Source of the DNA: JADJNY01 sp046349615
GTDB taxonomy: Bacteria; Planctomycetota; UBA1135; GCA-002686595
Assembly: GCA_046349615.1 (NCBI GenBank)
Contig: JAXMBZ010000006.1
Coordinates: forward strand, 124,001 to 188,000
Direction of reading: 5' to 3'
Length of the DNA stretch: 64,000 nucleotides
Below, one piece after another: positions 44,974 through 54,478 of the stretch (its first letter is position 1; every line of letters begins with the position of its first letter). A model generated the notes under the pieces. That model did no database searches. It saw only the letters and a list, made by a program, of their open reading frames with translations, and was not told the DNA's origin. The position numbers and the translations under genes are program-made.

Positions 44974-46119
44974 TTGGACGCGCTCGACCTCGTCTCCCTC
45001 GCCGTCGCGGTGCTCTGGACGCTCGTCGCCGCGCGCGGGCTCTTCGACCTCGCCGCGCTGCCGGATCTGCCGCCGCGCGCCGCGAGTTCCTCCGGCGCGC
45101 GCCCGTCCGTCACGGTCGTCGTGCCGGCGCGCGACGAAGAGGCGCGGATCGCGGAGACCGTCGAGCGCCTGCTCGCGCAAGCGGACGTCGAGCTCGAGGT
45201 CGTCGTCGTCGATGACCGCTCGCGCGACCGCACGGCGGAGCGCGTGCGCGCGCTCGCCGAGCGCGACGCGCGCGTGCGGCTCGTCACCGTGCGCGAGCTC
45301 CCCTCGGGCTGGCTCGGGAAGCCGCACGCGTGCCAGCGCGGCGCGGAGGCGGCGCGCGGCGCGTGGTTGCTCTTCACGGACGGCGACGTGTGGCTCGCGC
45401 GCGACGTCGTGCGGCGCGCGATCGACGCGGGGAACGCGCGCGATGCGCAGCACGTGACGCTCGCGGCGCGGCTCGACGAAGCGAGCCTCTTCGCGCAGGC
45501 GGCGGTCGCGACGTTCGGCGGGCCGCTCGTGATGGAGCTCGCGCGCGCGAACCGCGACCACCCGAAGAGCGGCGCGGGGATCGGCGCGTTCAACCTCGTG
45601 CGCGCCGACGCGTGGCGCGCGATCGGCGGGCACGAGCGCCTCGCGTACGAGGTCGTCGACGACCTGCGCCTCGGGAAGCTGCTGCGGCGCGGCGGCTTCC
45701 GGACGCGCGCGTTCCTCGCGGCGCGCGACGCGAGCGTCGTGTGGGCGCGGACGTTGTTCGACCTGCCGCGCGCGCTCGAGAAGAACTTCTTCGCGCAGTT
45801 CGGCTACCGGACGAGCGTCGCGCTCGCCGCGGCGCTCGCGATCACGCTGCCGTGGCTCGTCGCGATCGTCGGGCCGTTCACGGGGCGCACGACGGGCTTC
45901 GCGGCGCTCGCAGGCCTCCTTGCGACGATCGCGCCGGGACTGTGGGGCTGCGCGCGCCAAGGCGTGTCGCCGATCGTCGCGCTGCTCGCACCGTTCTTCG
46001 TGTGGATCCTCCCGGTCGCGATCCTGCGCTCGACGTGGAGCACGTTGCGCGCGGGCGGCGTGCGGTGGCGCGACACGTTCTATCCGCTCGCGGAGCTGCG
46101 GGCGCGGCGCGTGCGGTGA
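44974..46119 (+). CDS. Family 2 glycosyltransferase, membrane-bound
   Basis: A 381-residue GT2 enzyme. An N-terminal hydrophobic helix (about 5-27) precedes the catalytic domain: VTVVVPARDEEARIAETV (about 46), VVVDDRSRDRT, LPSGWLGKPHACQRG (about 110), the DxD-like FTDGDVW (about 131) and VVDDLRLGKLLRRGG (about 227). Two or three membrane helices follow from about 278 to 355. The segment LPSGWLGKPHA and the membrane layout resemble the glycosyltransferases of the HpnB/CrtQ type that act on hopanoid or carotenoid lipids, but no such pathway genes are here, so the acceptor is open. The TTG at 44974 directly precedes the first membrane helix. Confidence 0.88.
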   Translation: MDALDLVSLAVAVLWTLVAARGLFDLAALPDLPPRAASSSGARPSVTVVVPARDEEARIAETVERLLAQADVELEVVVVDDRSRDRTAERVRALAERDARVRLVTVRELPSGWLGKPHACQRGAEAARGAWLLFTDGDVWLARDVVRRAIDAGNARDAQHVTLAARLDEASLFAQAAVATFGGPLVMELARANRDHPKSGAGIGAFNLVRADAWRAIGGHERLAYEVVDDLRLGKLLRRGGFRTRAFLAARDASVVWARTLFDLPRALEKNFFAQFGYRTSVALAAALAITLPWLVAIVGPFTGRTTGFAALAGLLATIAPGLWGCARQGVSPIVALLAPFFVWILPVAILRSTWSTLRAGGVRWRDTFYPLAELRARRVR

Positions 46120-46328
46120 GGGCGCAGAGCCGAAATCGTCCCGACCGACTGCGCGCTCCGACTCCGAAGCGGTCCTGAACCGCGCGCGGCGGGCTGGCTC
46201 GCGGTGCCCGCGATTCCGCGCTCGAAGCGTCACCCCGGCCGTCGCCGCGGGTAGCCCCACACCCCTGGCGGCCTTCGACGAGGGCTGGCATCCTGCTCCG
46301 CTTCCACGCGTCCCTGCCCGACCCCCGC

Positions 46329-48026
46329 ATGCTCCGTCCGTTCGTCCTCCTCATCGCGCCCGCCGTCGCGCCGCTCACGCCCACGCCCGCGGCACTCGTC
46401 GCGACGCTCCAGACCCCGGCCGAGGCCGCGGCGGAGAAGGCGCGCGCGCTCGAGAAGAAGGGCGACGTCGCGGGCGCGCGCGACGCGTGGCTCCAGGCCG
46501 GGCTCGCCGAAGCGCCGGGCGCGAAGCGCGAGGACTGCGTCGCCCGCTCGCGCGCGCTCGACCAGCGCGTCGTGCTGCGGCGCGAGCTCCAGGACGGCTT
46601 CGCGCGCGACGCGGCCGTGTACGCCGAGCTCGGCGTCAAGGGCGCGAACGAGAACGGCCTCCAGCTCGCCGAGCGCGCGACGCCGTGGATCGAAGTCCCG
46701 CTCGACACGCTCCAACGCCTCGCCGCCGCCGTGCGCGCGTCCGCGCAAGCGCGCGCGGGCCTCGTGCACGAAGCGCTCGCGCGCGGGACCGCCGCCGAGA
46801 AGGACCAGGCGCTCGCGACGCTCGCGAAGCTGCTCGACAAGAAGGAGCTCGCGGAGAACGACGTCTTCGCCGCGATCGCGCGCGCGAAGGGCGAGCCCGT
46901 GCCCGCGCACGGGTACGTGTTCAAGGACGGCCGCTGGTCGAGCCTCGACGCCGCGGTGAAGGCCGAGGAGGACGCGGGGCTCGACGCGCTCGGGAAGAAG
47001 CTCGAGCAGGCGCTCCCCGCGCAACGCGACGAGCTCGTGCAGGCGCTGCGCGCGCTCGGGGCCGACGGCGAAGCGCGCCTTTCGCGCGCGCTCGAAACGC
47101 GCTGGCAGAGCGCGTTCAAGACGCTCGAGAAGGGCTCGACGCTCAAGGAGCTCGCGAACGTCGCCGCGCAGCGCAAGCAGCTCGACGAGCGGCGCAAGAC
47201 GGCGCTCGCGCTGATCTTCGACGAGGAGCAGTACTTCTACCCCTACCACCCGCCGGAGTGCCCGCCCGAGAAGGCGAAGCTCTACCCGGCCGTGCAGCAG
47301 AAGGTCGACGAGCTCGTCGCGAAGGTCCGCGACGTCTGGAAGGCGCCGAAGCGCGCGACGCTCTCGCCCGCGTTCCGCGCGGGGCTCGAGGAACTCGCGT
47401 GGAACCGCGCGCAGCAGAAGCAGGCGAAGCTCGAGTTCGCGACGCCGCCGAGCGCGCCCGCGTGGCTCGCCGGCGTCGATCCCGCGCTCGAGACGATCGA
47501 CCTCGCGACGTTCGCGTGGAACGCGGACGAACGCGCGGCGTTCGCGCGCGACCGCGCCGTCGACCTCTACAACCAGCGCCTCTGGAAGCACGGCGGCTTC
47601 GAAGGCGACGCCGCGGCGAACGCGGAGGAGCAGCGCGAGGTCGGGATCACGAACGACTATCGACGGATGTTCGGCCGCTGCGTGCTCGCGTGGAACGCGA
47701 AGATCCAGACGGCGGCGCAGGGCCACAGCGACTACATGGCGAACTCCGGCGACTTCGGGCACGACGAGCCGGACCCCAAGCGCAAGTGGCCGAACGATCG
47801 CATGCGCCTCGCGGGCTACACGAGCGGCGTCAGCGAGAACTGCGCGATGACCGACGGCGCGGAGAGCGCGCACGTCGGCTGGCTCCACTCGAGCGGCCAC
47901 CACCGGAACATCCTCGAGGAAGGTCACCGCGAGATGGGCGTCGCGGTCGCGGGCGAGTACTGGACGCAGAACTTCGGCGTCGGCACCGCGTTCGTGAAGG
48001 AGCTCGACGCGAAGCCGGGGCAGTGA
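46329..48026 (+). CDS. Secreted CAP/SCP-domain protein
   Basis: A 565-residue exported protein. The signal peptide is near MLRPFVLLIAPAVAPL. Residues 30-400 are alanine- and lysine-rich helices with no recognised domain. The C-terminal CAP domain (about 438-560) has NDYRRMFGRCVLAWNAKIQTAAQGHSDYMANSGDFGHDEP, then SENCAM, VGWLHSSGHHRNIL and YWTQNFGVG, with the two His and two Glu/Asp positions of the CAP cavity largely present. CAP proteins act outside the cell in lipid binding, proteolysis or as toxins; the role in bacteria is poorly known. The ATG follows a 209-base gap that shows no clear promoter. Confidence 0.88.
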   Translation: MLRPFVLLIAPAVAPLTPTPAALVATLQTPAEAAAEKARALEKKGDVAGARDAWLQAGLAEAPGAKREDCVARSRALDQRVVLRRELQDGFARDAAVYAELGVKGANENGLQLAERATPWIEVPLDTLQRLAAAVRASAQARAGLVHEALARGTAAEKDQALATLAKLLDKKELAENDVFAAIARAKGEPVPAHGYVFKDGRWSSLDAAVKAEEDAGLDALGKKLEQALPAQRDELVQALRALGADGEARLSRALETRWQSAFKTLEKGSTLKELANVAAQRKQLDERRKTALALIFDEEQYFYPYHPPECPPEKAKLYPAVQQKVDELVAKVRDVWKAPKRATLSPAFRAGLEELAWNRAQQKQAKLEFATPPSAPAWLAGVDPALETIDLATFAWNADERAAFARDRAVDLYNQRLWKHGGFEGDAAANAEEQREVGITNDYRRMFGRCVLAWNAKIQTAAQGHSDYMANSGDFGHDEPDPKRKWPNDRMRLAGYTSGVSENCAMTDGAESAHVGWLHSSGHHRNILEEGHREMGVAVAGEYWTQNFGVGTAFVKELDAKPGQ

Positions 48027-48053
48027 CGTGTCGCGCGGAGCCCCGCGCCCGTC

Positions 48054-48410
48054 TCACGCCGCTCCGGCGCCCGCGCGCGGCTTCCTGCCGACGAAGATCG
48101 CGGTCAGGAAGAGCGCCATGCACACCGCGTGGAGGATCGACGAGCTGATCCCGATCACGCGCATCGACGTGTCGATGTCCTGGTACTGGAGCGCGCCTTC
48201 GTTCACTCCGGCGATCAGCCGGCTCTGCAGGACGACGGCCGTGATCGACGTCAGGAGCGACAAACTCGCCGCGACGAGCGTGAGGACCGCGGAGAGGCGC
48301 GCCCGATTCAGGAACACGAGCCCGAGGACGATCGCGACGAGGTGAACGAACAGCGTCGGCGAGAGCGCGAGGAGCTGGGTCAGGAGGAAGCGCGCGCCGT
48401 CGTCGTTCAT
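48054..48410 (-). CDS. Small three-helix membrane protein (hypothetical)
   Basis: A 118-residue protein with three hydrophobic segments at about 12-33, 38-60 and 85-107, and a polar loop VNEGALQYQDIDTSMRV between the last two. It begins 18 bases after the stop of the sigma-54 activator gene on the same strand, so the two are probably cotranscribed. The family is not recognised. The arrangement allows a role as the activator's membrane partner, but this is inference. Confidence 0.72.
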   Translation of the reverse strand: MNDDGARFLLTQLLALSPTLFVHLVAIVLGLVFLNRARLSAVLTLVAASLSLLTSITAVVLQSRLIAGVNEGALQYQDIDTSMRVIGISSSILHAVCMALFLTAIFVGRKPRAGAGAA

Positions 48411-48428
48411 CGGATCACCCCCGAGCGT

Positions 48429-49340
48429 TCATCCCACGATCGGCGGCCCGAGCTCCGCCGTCGTGATCGTGCCCTTCGCGAACACCGCGGCGCGGCGCAT
48501 CACGTTGTCGAGCTCGCGCACGTTGCCCGGCCAGCGCCAACGCTCGAGCGCCGCGAGCGCCGCCGTGTCGATCCCGATCGGACGCCCGAGCTCCTTCGCG
48601 AGCCGCTGGAGACAGAACCGCACGAGGTGCGCGACGTCGCCCGCGCGCTCGCGCAGCGGCGGCAGCTGGATCGTGACGACGTTCAGGCGGAAGTAGAGGT
48701 CCTCGCGGAACGTCCCCTGCTTGCACATCGCCGCGAGGTCCTTGTTCGTCGCCGCGACGACGCGCACGTCGACCTTCAGCGTCTGGTTCGAGCCGACGGG
48801 GCGCACCTCGCCCTCCTGCAGCACGCGCAGGAGCTTCGCCTGCATCGCGAGCGGCATGTCGCCGATCTCGTCGAGGAACACCGTCCCGCCGTTCGCCGCG
48901 ACGAAGTGGCCCTGACGATCGTTGACCGCGCCGGTGAACGAGCCCTTCTTGTGCCCGAAGAGCTCGCTCTCGAGCAGGTTCGCCGGCACCGCGGCGCAGT
49001 TCTCCGCGAGGAACGGCTTCGCCTTGCGCGGCCCGTGCTGGTGGAGCGCGCGCGCGACGAGCTCCTTCCCCGTGCCCGTCTCGCCGTGGACGAGCACGGA
49101 CACGTCGCTCTGCACGACCTTCTCGAGCAGGTCGAAGACCTTGTTCATCGCCGGGCTCGCGCCGACCATGCCGAAGCGCATCGGCACGGGCGCCGCGAGG
49201 TCGAACGCGACGGACGGCGCGGGGACCGCGGGGGCCGCCGAGAGCTCGTCGATCAGCCCGCGCAGCTCCGCGACGAGGTTCGCCGCGCGTGCGTCACGCA
49301 CGATCGGCTCCAGGCGGCGGCGCAGTTCGTCACGGTCCAT
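48429..49340 (-). CDS. Sigma-54-dependent transcriptional activator lacking a DNA-binding domain
   Basis: A 303-residue bacterial enhancer-binding protein reduced to its motor. Residues 1-57 are a short helical start with no receiver or GAF domain. The AAA+ domain (about 58-290) has Walker A GETGTGKE, the sigma-54-contacting loop GSFTGA (usual form GAFTGA, one change), Walker B GTVFLDEIGD, the arginine-rich FREDLYFRLNVVTIQLPPLRER and the lid WPGNVRELDNVMRR. It ends 10 residues after the lid with no helix-turn-helix, and the 18 bases to the next gene leave no room for one. It may act from solution or via a partner. The next gene encodes a small membrane protein. Confidence 0.93.
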   Translation of the reverse strand: MDRDELRRRLEPIVRDARAANLVAELRGLIDELSAAPAVPAPSVAFDLAAPVPMRFGMVGASPAMNKVFDLLEKVVQSDVSVLVHGETGTGKELVARALHQHGPRKAKPFLAENCAAVPANLLESELFGHKKGSFTGAVNDRQGHFVAANGGTVFLDEIGDMPLAMQAKLLRVLQEGEVRPVGSNQTLKVDVRVVAATNKDLAAMCKQGTFREDLYFRLNVVTIQLPPLRERAGDVAHLVRFCLQRLAKELGRPIGIDTAALAALERWRWPGNVRELDNVMRRAAVFAKGTITTAELGPPIVG

Positions 49341-49433
49341 GGCTCTCGGCTCGGGGTCGAGAGCATGCGTGCAGCGCGCCGAGGACGCAACCTCGGCGCG
49401 CGTACGGGTTCCGCGACTTCCACGCGAGACGGC

Positions 49434-50444
49434 TCAGTCGCCGTCCCAGGTCGTGCCCTGCGGCAGGATGTCGCCGCGCGGTTGCGTGCCCTGGAGGAAC
49501 GGGAGCTCCGCCCCCACCTTCGAGCCGGTCTTCTCGATCAGCACGGCGAGGATCGCCGGGTCGGGGATCAGCGTGCCGCCGGGCACGACCTGGGCGTTGA
49601 CGCCTTGGAGCAGGATCCAGCCGGACTCGCGCGTGTTCGAGCCGATGATCTCGTTCGCCGCGTCGTTCGTGCTCTGGAGGAACGAGTTCGTCACCCCGCC
49701 CGAGATCTGCGTCAGCGGCACGCGCGCCCAGCACTGGAACGAGTTCGTCGCGGAGAGCGGCACTTCGTTGTCGTTGAACACGAGGTAGTTGACGTTCGCC
49801 GTGAAGCGCGCGCCGCCCGTGAGGTTCAGCAGCACGAGCTCGCTCTGATACTCGTTCGACTGCCCCATGAAGCGCGGGATCAGGATCGTGTCGGGAGCTT
49901 GCTCGTACTCGAGCCCGTTCAGGTCGAGCACGCCGTCGCCCGCCGGCGCTTCGAGATCCGTGAAGAGGCCCTGGTCGGGGATCGCGCGGAACGCGAAGGG
50001 CGCGAGCGCGAAGTCGGTCGTGAGTTCGCCGTTGATCACGACCTCGTCGCCGATCAGGTGGTTGTACGAGATCGCGCGGCCGGTGGAGTCGACGGAGTGC
50101 GCGTAGACCCAACCCTGGCTGTATCCGTGCGCGACGTGCAGCGACGCGATCACGCTGATCGTATCCTGCGGCGTCAGCACCTCGTAGCGGTTCGACGGCT
50201 CGCACAAGGTCGATGGGTCGCCGCTGACGTACACGAAGTGCACGCGCACGGCGGCGCCGGTGAGGTCGGGGTTCGCGTTCGTGACCGTGATCAGCGTGTC
50301 GACACCGCGCTCGCACTGGAACACGGGGAAGACGAGCAGCGATCCGGGTTGACGGCCGTCGGCGTGGGCGGAGGCGGCGCCGAGGAAGGCGCCGAGCGCG
50401 AGCACGGCGAGCGGGCGGAGCTGGCGGAGCATGCGGGTGGTCAT
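49434..50444 (-). CDS. Secreted protein sharing a module with the adjacent Cys-rich protein
   Basis: A 336-residue exported protein. The signal peptide is MTTRMLRQLRPLAVLALGAF plus LGAASAHA, ending near residue 28. The mature part starts with GSLLVFPVF and continues with ITVTNANPDLTG, YNHLIGDEVVING, RFMGQSNEYQSELVLLNLTGG, NDNEVPLSA, ESGWILLQG and LAVLIEKTGSKVGAELPF. The same blocks occur in the same order in the last 320 residues of the upstream 1137-residue protein, so the two are paralogous modules. The ATG at 50444 has GAGAGGAG 7 bases upstream and lies 14 bases after the upstream stop. I know this GSLLxFP module only from planctomycete-type secreted proteins; no function is known to me. 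Confidence 0.85.
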   Translation of the reverse strand: MTTRMLRQLRPLAVLALGAFLGAASAHADGRQPGSLLVFPVFQCERGVDTLITVTNANPDLTGAAVRVHFVYVSGDPSTLCEPSNRYEVLTPQDTISVIASLHVAHGYSQGWVYAHSVDSTGRAISYNHLIGDEVVINGELTTDFALAPFAFRAIPDQGLFTDLEAPAGDGVLDLNGLEYEQAPDTILIPRFMGQSNEYQSELVLLNLTGGARFTANVNYLVFNDNEVPLSATNSFQCWARVPLTQISGGVTNSFLQSTNDAANEIIGSNTRESGWILLQGVNAQVVPGGTLIPDPAILAVLIEKTGSKVGAELPFLQGTQPRGDILPQGTTWDGD

Positions 50445-50458
50445 GGTGGATTCTCCTC

Positions 50459-53400
50459 TCACTGATCGTCGCCGTTCACGGGGTTGGGACCGTCGCCGAA
50501 GAGGCCGGTCGGCAGGAGGTCGCCGTTCGCCTGGCCGCAGAACTCGAACGGCAGCTCCGCGGCGTACTGGCCGCCGGAACGCTCGATGAGCACGGCGTAG
50601 ACCGCCGGATCGTGGATCGTCTCGGCCGTGCTCAGCGCGACGTCGCCGTCGAGCCAGAACCAGCCCGCCTCGTGCGTGTTGCGTCCGACGATCTCGTCCA
50701 CGTCGTCACCCGCGGTCTTCATCGCGGTCTGGAGGAACGCGCCGCTGATCTGCGTCAGGAGCGGCTTGTCCCAGCAGCGGAACGTGTAGCTCGCCGAGAA
50801 CGGCACCTCGTTGTCGTTGTAGCCCTCGAACGAGACGCTCGTGTCGAAGAGCCGTCCGCCCGAGAGTCCGATCAGGATGAGGCGCGTCTCACCGGGGTTC
50901 GACTGGCCCAGGAAGCGCGGCACGAGGATGCGGTCGGGCACGGCGCTGTACTCGGGGTTCACGGTCGGCGGCAGGCCGAGCCCGTGCATCTCGTTCAGGT
51001 CGCGGATGCCGTCGCCGTCGTCGTCGTTCAGATCGCCTTCGTTCCCGTAGCCCTTGAACGAGATCGCGTTGATCGCGTACTCGAACGAGGTGATGCCGTC
51101 GAGCACGACCTCCTGACCGATCAGGTGGTTGAACACGATCGGCGAGCCGAGCGGGTTGTTGGGGGCCGGCGTCGTGTTCTTCGCGTACGCGTAGAGGTAA
51201 CCCTGCGACGGGCCGGGGTTCACCGCGCTCGTCAGGAAGGTCAGCGTGTCGCACGGCGAGAGCGAGAACGTGCGGTTCGTCTCCTCGCACGTGTCCTTCT
51301 CGATGAAGACCACCTCGATCGAGGTGCCGACCTGCGAGTTCAGACAGCAACCGTCCGTGATCGTGACCAGGGTGCGGTTCGCCGCGCGGTTGTCGTACTC
51401 GGGGAAGAGCAGGAGGCTGCCGCACTCGTTGCGATTCTCGACCGCGCACGGGATGCGGACGCGGATGCACACCTGGGCCTGATCGCAGCACGTGTTCGGC
51501 GGGATCGGCGAGGCCGCGCACGTCACCGGACACGCGTTGCAGATCTGGTAGGTGAAGCAGAGCTGGTCGTTCTCGATCAGGTTGAACGTCGGCGCGGGCG
51601 TGAAGCGCAGGCGCGGCGGCGTGGTCGAGTTGTCGACGGTCACGGTGCCCTGGACGATCCCGTTGAAGGTCAGCGGCTGCGGCGTGACGACCGTGAGGGC
51701 GCCGAACCCGCACGGGCTCCCCGGATCGTCGTTCGCGAGCACGTTGATCGGGATCGACGGCGGCGGCGGCAGGAACAACGACACGAGGTCGTCGTTCGCC
51801 GTCGGCGTCGGGTAGATGCGGATCGTGATGTCGCCCTGGCGCGAGCAGGTGAGCCCCGCCGCGTTGTCGTTGACCGTGTACGGCACGACGAACTCGGTGT
51901 AGGGCAGCCCCGCGGGCGCGGAGTACTGGATGCAGCAGTTCGTCGTGCACGTGCCGACGCCCGTGCAGTTGCCGAACTCGAGCGTGCCGAGCGGCGGCGT
52001 GCCGAGCGTCACGTTCGCGCACGTCACCGTGCCGCACGCGGTCGTGAACGTGTACGGGAGGCAGGCCTTGCCCGAGTTCCCCGAGCACACGTCGATGCAC
52101 ACCGGCGGCGCGGTCAGGCGGCAGATGTTCACCGTCACCGTCCCGGTCGAGGTGCAGGCGGGCACGCCCGGCGCCGTGACGGTGTACGTGAAGCTCGCGG
52201 TGCTCCCCGTGCTCCCCGTCGCGTTGTAGCGCACGCAGCACTGCGGCGAGGCGCAGCTCGTGCACGCGGTCGAGACCGCGACCGTGCCGCCGCCCGTCAC
52301 CGCGGAGAAGCTCACGTTCGAGCACGTGATCGTGCCGCACGCGGGCGTCGCCGTGATGGGCAGGCAGATGTCGACCGTGCCGTCCGAGCAGACGCTCGCG
52401 GTCACGTTGGGCGAGGTCAGGCGGCAGATGTTCACCGTGACGGTGCCCGTCTTGCTGCAATTCGGCACCGTCGGCGAGGTGACCGTGTAGGTGAACGTGA
52501 CGGTGTTCCCGGTGCTCCCCGCCGGGTTGTAGCGCACGCAGCAACCGGGCGCCGGGCAGCTGACGCCGCACGACGGCGCGACCGCGACCGTGCCGCCGCC
52601 CGTCACCGCGGAGAGGGTCACGTTCGAGCACGTGATGGTGCCGCATTGCGGCGACGCCGTGATCGGCAGACAGATGTCGACCGTGTTCGTCGAGCACGTG
52701 TTCGCGGTGACGTTCGGCGCGGTCAGGCGACAGACGTTGACCGTCACCGTTCCCGTGACCGGCGGACAGCCTGGGACGTTCACCGTGTAGGTGAACGTGT
52801 CGACGCCGCCCGTGTTCGTCGGCGCGGTGTAGCGCACGCAGCAACCGGGCGCCGGGCAGGCGACCTGGCAGCTCGGCGAGGTGACGACGCTGCCGCCGAG
52901 CGTCGGCGTGCCGAGCGTCACGTTCGCGCAGGTGATCGTGCAGCCCGTGCAGCTCGTGATCGGCAGGCAGATGTCGACCGCCGGCCCACCCGAGCACGCC
53001 ACCGCCGTCACGTTCGGCGTCGTGATGCAGCAGCAGTAGGTGTACGTGATCGTCGCGCGAACGCGGCCGCAGGTGCGGACCCGCGTGTCGTAGTTGCCCG
53101 GGCCGAAGAAGTTCGTGCGCGCCGAGCCGCGGTGCTTGAACGAGATCGTGCCCGCGCCGATGAAGTTCGCGAGCTCCGTCGGATCGTCGAAGCAGTACTC
53201 GGAAAAGGTGGTGAGGTTGTTCTGGACGCACTCACCAGACGTCCCGCTGAAGTCGTCGATGCCGTCGAAACCCGTGAGCGGAGTCCCCGGAAGCGGCGGG
53301 AACGGACCCTGCGGCACGGAGATCGAGACCGAAGGCGGCGTCGCGATCGTGAACGGCGCCTGCACGCAAGCGACGATGTTCTGGCTGTACTGGATCGGCG

Positions 53401-53872
53401 TCGGCCCGGGGTTGAGGTTCTCGACGCAGAGCTCGTTGATGACGTCGAGATCGAGTCGGAGCTTCGCCCGGATCAGCTTCTGACACGTGCCCGGGTTGAA
53501 CTTGGGCAGGTCGAGCGTCGTCGCCTGGAGGAGCCCGGGGTCGCAGCCGTCCGCCGATCCGTCGCACGCCTGCGTGATGCCCGCGGTGCACCAGTCGAAC
53601 GGCGCGTAGCCCGCGCTCGCGCACTGCGCCGGGTAACTCGCCGTCGGCGACGGAAACGTCACCGTGGTCGGGGTCGTCGTCGTCACGGAGCCCACGGTGC
53701 AACCCGTCGTGTTCTCCGGCGTGCTGCAGAGCACCGGCGGGAACAAGAAGGAGGACGCGGGCTTGGGCGTCGGAGTCGGAGCCTTCGCGATCTGCGCGGA
53801 GGCCAGGGACGACAATGCGACGACGGCGGGGAGCAACCACCCGAAGATCGGGCGAAGCAAGGTGGACGACAT
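50459..53872 (-). CDS. Secreted protein with four Cys-rich Ig-like repeats
   Basis: An 1137-residue exported protein. The signal peptide is MSSTLLRPIFGWLLPAVVAL plus SSLASAQ. Residues 30-280 are unassigned. Four repeats of about 100 residues follow at about 282-382, 383-486, 487-586 and 587-690, each with VDICLPIT or a variant, CGTITC-NVTL, a P-x-CCVRY block, FTYTV and TGTVTVNICRL, with paired Cys suggesting disulfides. An Ig/cadherin-like unit (TANDDLVSLFL to QICN, about 690-800) comes next, then a 320-residue module shared with the downstream gene. The ATG at 53872 is the start of the signal peptide; the frame runs on upstream without protein-like sequence. Probably a surface or matrix protein. 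It heads a two-gene operon. Confidence 0.88.
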   Translation of the reverse strand: MSSTLLRPIFGWLLPAVVALSSLASAQIAKAPTPTPKPASSFLFPPVLCSTPENTTGCTVGSVTTTTPTTVTFPSPTASYPAQCASAGYAPFDWCTAGITQACDGSADGCDPGLLQATTLDLPKFNPGTCQKLIRAKLRLDLDVINELCVENLNPGPTPIQYSQNIVACVQAPFTIATPPSVSISVPQGPFPPLPGTPLTGFDGIDDFSGTSGECVQNNLTTFSEYCFDDPTELANFIGAGTISFKHRGSARTNFFGPGNYDTRVRTCGRVRATITYTYCCCITTPNVTAVACSGGPAVDICLPITSCTGCTITCANVTLGTPTLGGSVVTSPSCQVACPAPGCCVRYTAPTNTGGVDTFTYTVNVPGCPPVTGTVTVNVCRLTAPNVTANTCSTNTVDICLPITASPQCGTITCSNVTLSAVTGGGTVAVAPSCGVSCPAPGCCVRYNPAGSTGNTVTFTYTVTSPTVPNCSKTGTVTVNICRLTSPNVTASVCSDGTVDICLPITATPACGTITCSNVSFSAVTGGGTVAVSTACTSCASPQCCVRYNATGSTGSTASFTYTVTAPGVPACTSTGTVTVNICRLTAPPVCIDVCSGNSGKACLPYTFTTACGTVTCANVTLGTPPLGTLEFGNCTGVGTCTTNCCIQYSAPAGLPYTEFVVPYTVNDNAAGLTCSRQGDITIRIYPTPTANDDLVSLFLPPPPSIPINVLANDDPGSPCGFGALTVVTPQPLTFNGIVQGTVTVDNSTTPPRLRFTPAPTFNLIENDQLCFTYQICNACPVTCAASPIPPNTCCDQAQVCIRVRIPCAVENRNECGSLLLFPEYDNRAANRTLVTITDGCCLNSQVGTSIEVVFIEKDTCEETNRTFSLSPCDTLTFLTSAVNPGPSQGYLYAYAKNTTPAPNNPLGSPIVFNHLIGQEVVLDGITSFEYAINAISFKGYGNEGDLNDDDGDGIRDLNEMHGLGLPPTVNPEYSAVPDRILVPRFLGQSNPGETRLILIGLSGGRLFDTSVSFEGYNDNEVPFSASYTFRCWDKPLLTQISGAFLQTAMKTAGDDVDEIVGRNTHEAGWFWLDGDVALSTAETIHDPAVYAVLIERSGGQYAAELPFEFCGQANGDLLPTGLFGDGPNPVNGDDQ
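51800..53030 (-). repeat. Four in-frame ~300-base repeats inside the Cys-rich gene
   Basis: The coding units are spaced about 300-312 bases apart. Repeats two and three are closest to each other and share long identical runs, which suggests recent duplication; the first and fourth are more divergent. Confidence 0.75.
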
Positions 53873-54478
53873 GATGAACCCCAATTGGTGCTCTCGCGTC
53901 GCCGTCGATCCTGCAGCGACGAGAGAGTGACGAGCTCGTGCAGCGGCCCCACACCGAGCGGATCGAACGCGCGCGGAGTGCGCGCGGCGCTGAGGGGAGG
54001 CCGGCGTCGAACGGAACTCGCGCGCGGATTGAAGCGGCGCGCGCACTCGATTCGACGCTCGAGCGTAGGGATGACGTCCGCGCGCGGGCGGGTCAAGGAT
54101 CGTCGAGCAACGATCTCCTCCGCGTGTTGCACGATCGCTGAGGAGCGAGCATCGACATGGACTTGGGAGCGCTACCTCGTTGCGGAGGCGCGCGGCGCGG
54201 CGCCCCGCCTGCGGAGCTTCCCGTCCCATCGTCTGCGCGCCTTCCCAAGGTCGTCGTGGAGCGCTCCGAGCGCAGGCTGAGCTCGAATCCGCACTCGCGA
54301 CGGCCGACCTCGAACGCACTCGACGCGACTCGTTCCGGAAGCCGAATTCAAATTCAGCATTCGTTGAAGATGGCGTCGTTGCGCTGTCGATCCAACCACC
54401 CAAACGATTGTGCGGCGTCGAATGGCACGGGGAGGGCAGCCCCGCGGCGAAGCGCGATCGAAGCCACGGGAGAGTACC
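53873..54478. other. 606-base divergent intergenic region
   Basis: No protein-like frame was found here. It separates the Cys-repeat gene (minus) from the propeller-like gene (plus). It holds a hairpin gatcgt-cgagca-acgatc (54098-54115), a minus-strand TACGCT hexamer at 54067-54062 (190 bases before the Cys-repeat gene), and an AT-richer stretch with gaattcaaattc around 54340-54400, the lowest GC of the window by eye. Promoters for both genes are expected here but not certain. Confidence 0.6.

Noticed and set aside
51800..53030. Regularly spaced repeats examined as a CRISPR-like array
   Set aside because: The units are about 300 bases, coding, and aligned in frame; they are protein domain repeats.
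54423..54440. TGGCAC followed by GC at sigma-54 (-24/-12) spacing before the propeller-like gene
   Set aside because: The -12 half lacks TTGC, and GG-N10-GC pairs are frequent by chance in such GC-rich sequence.
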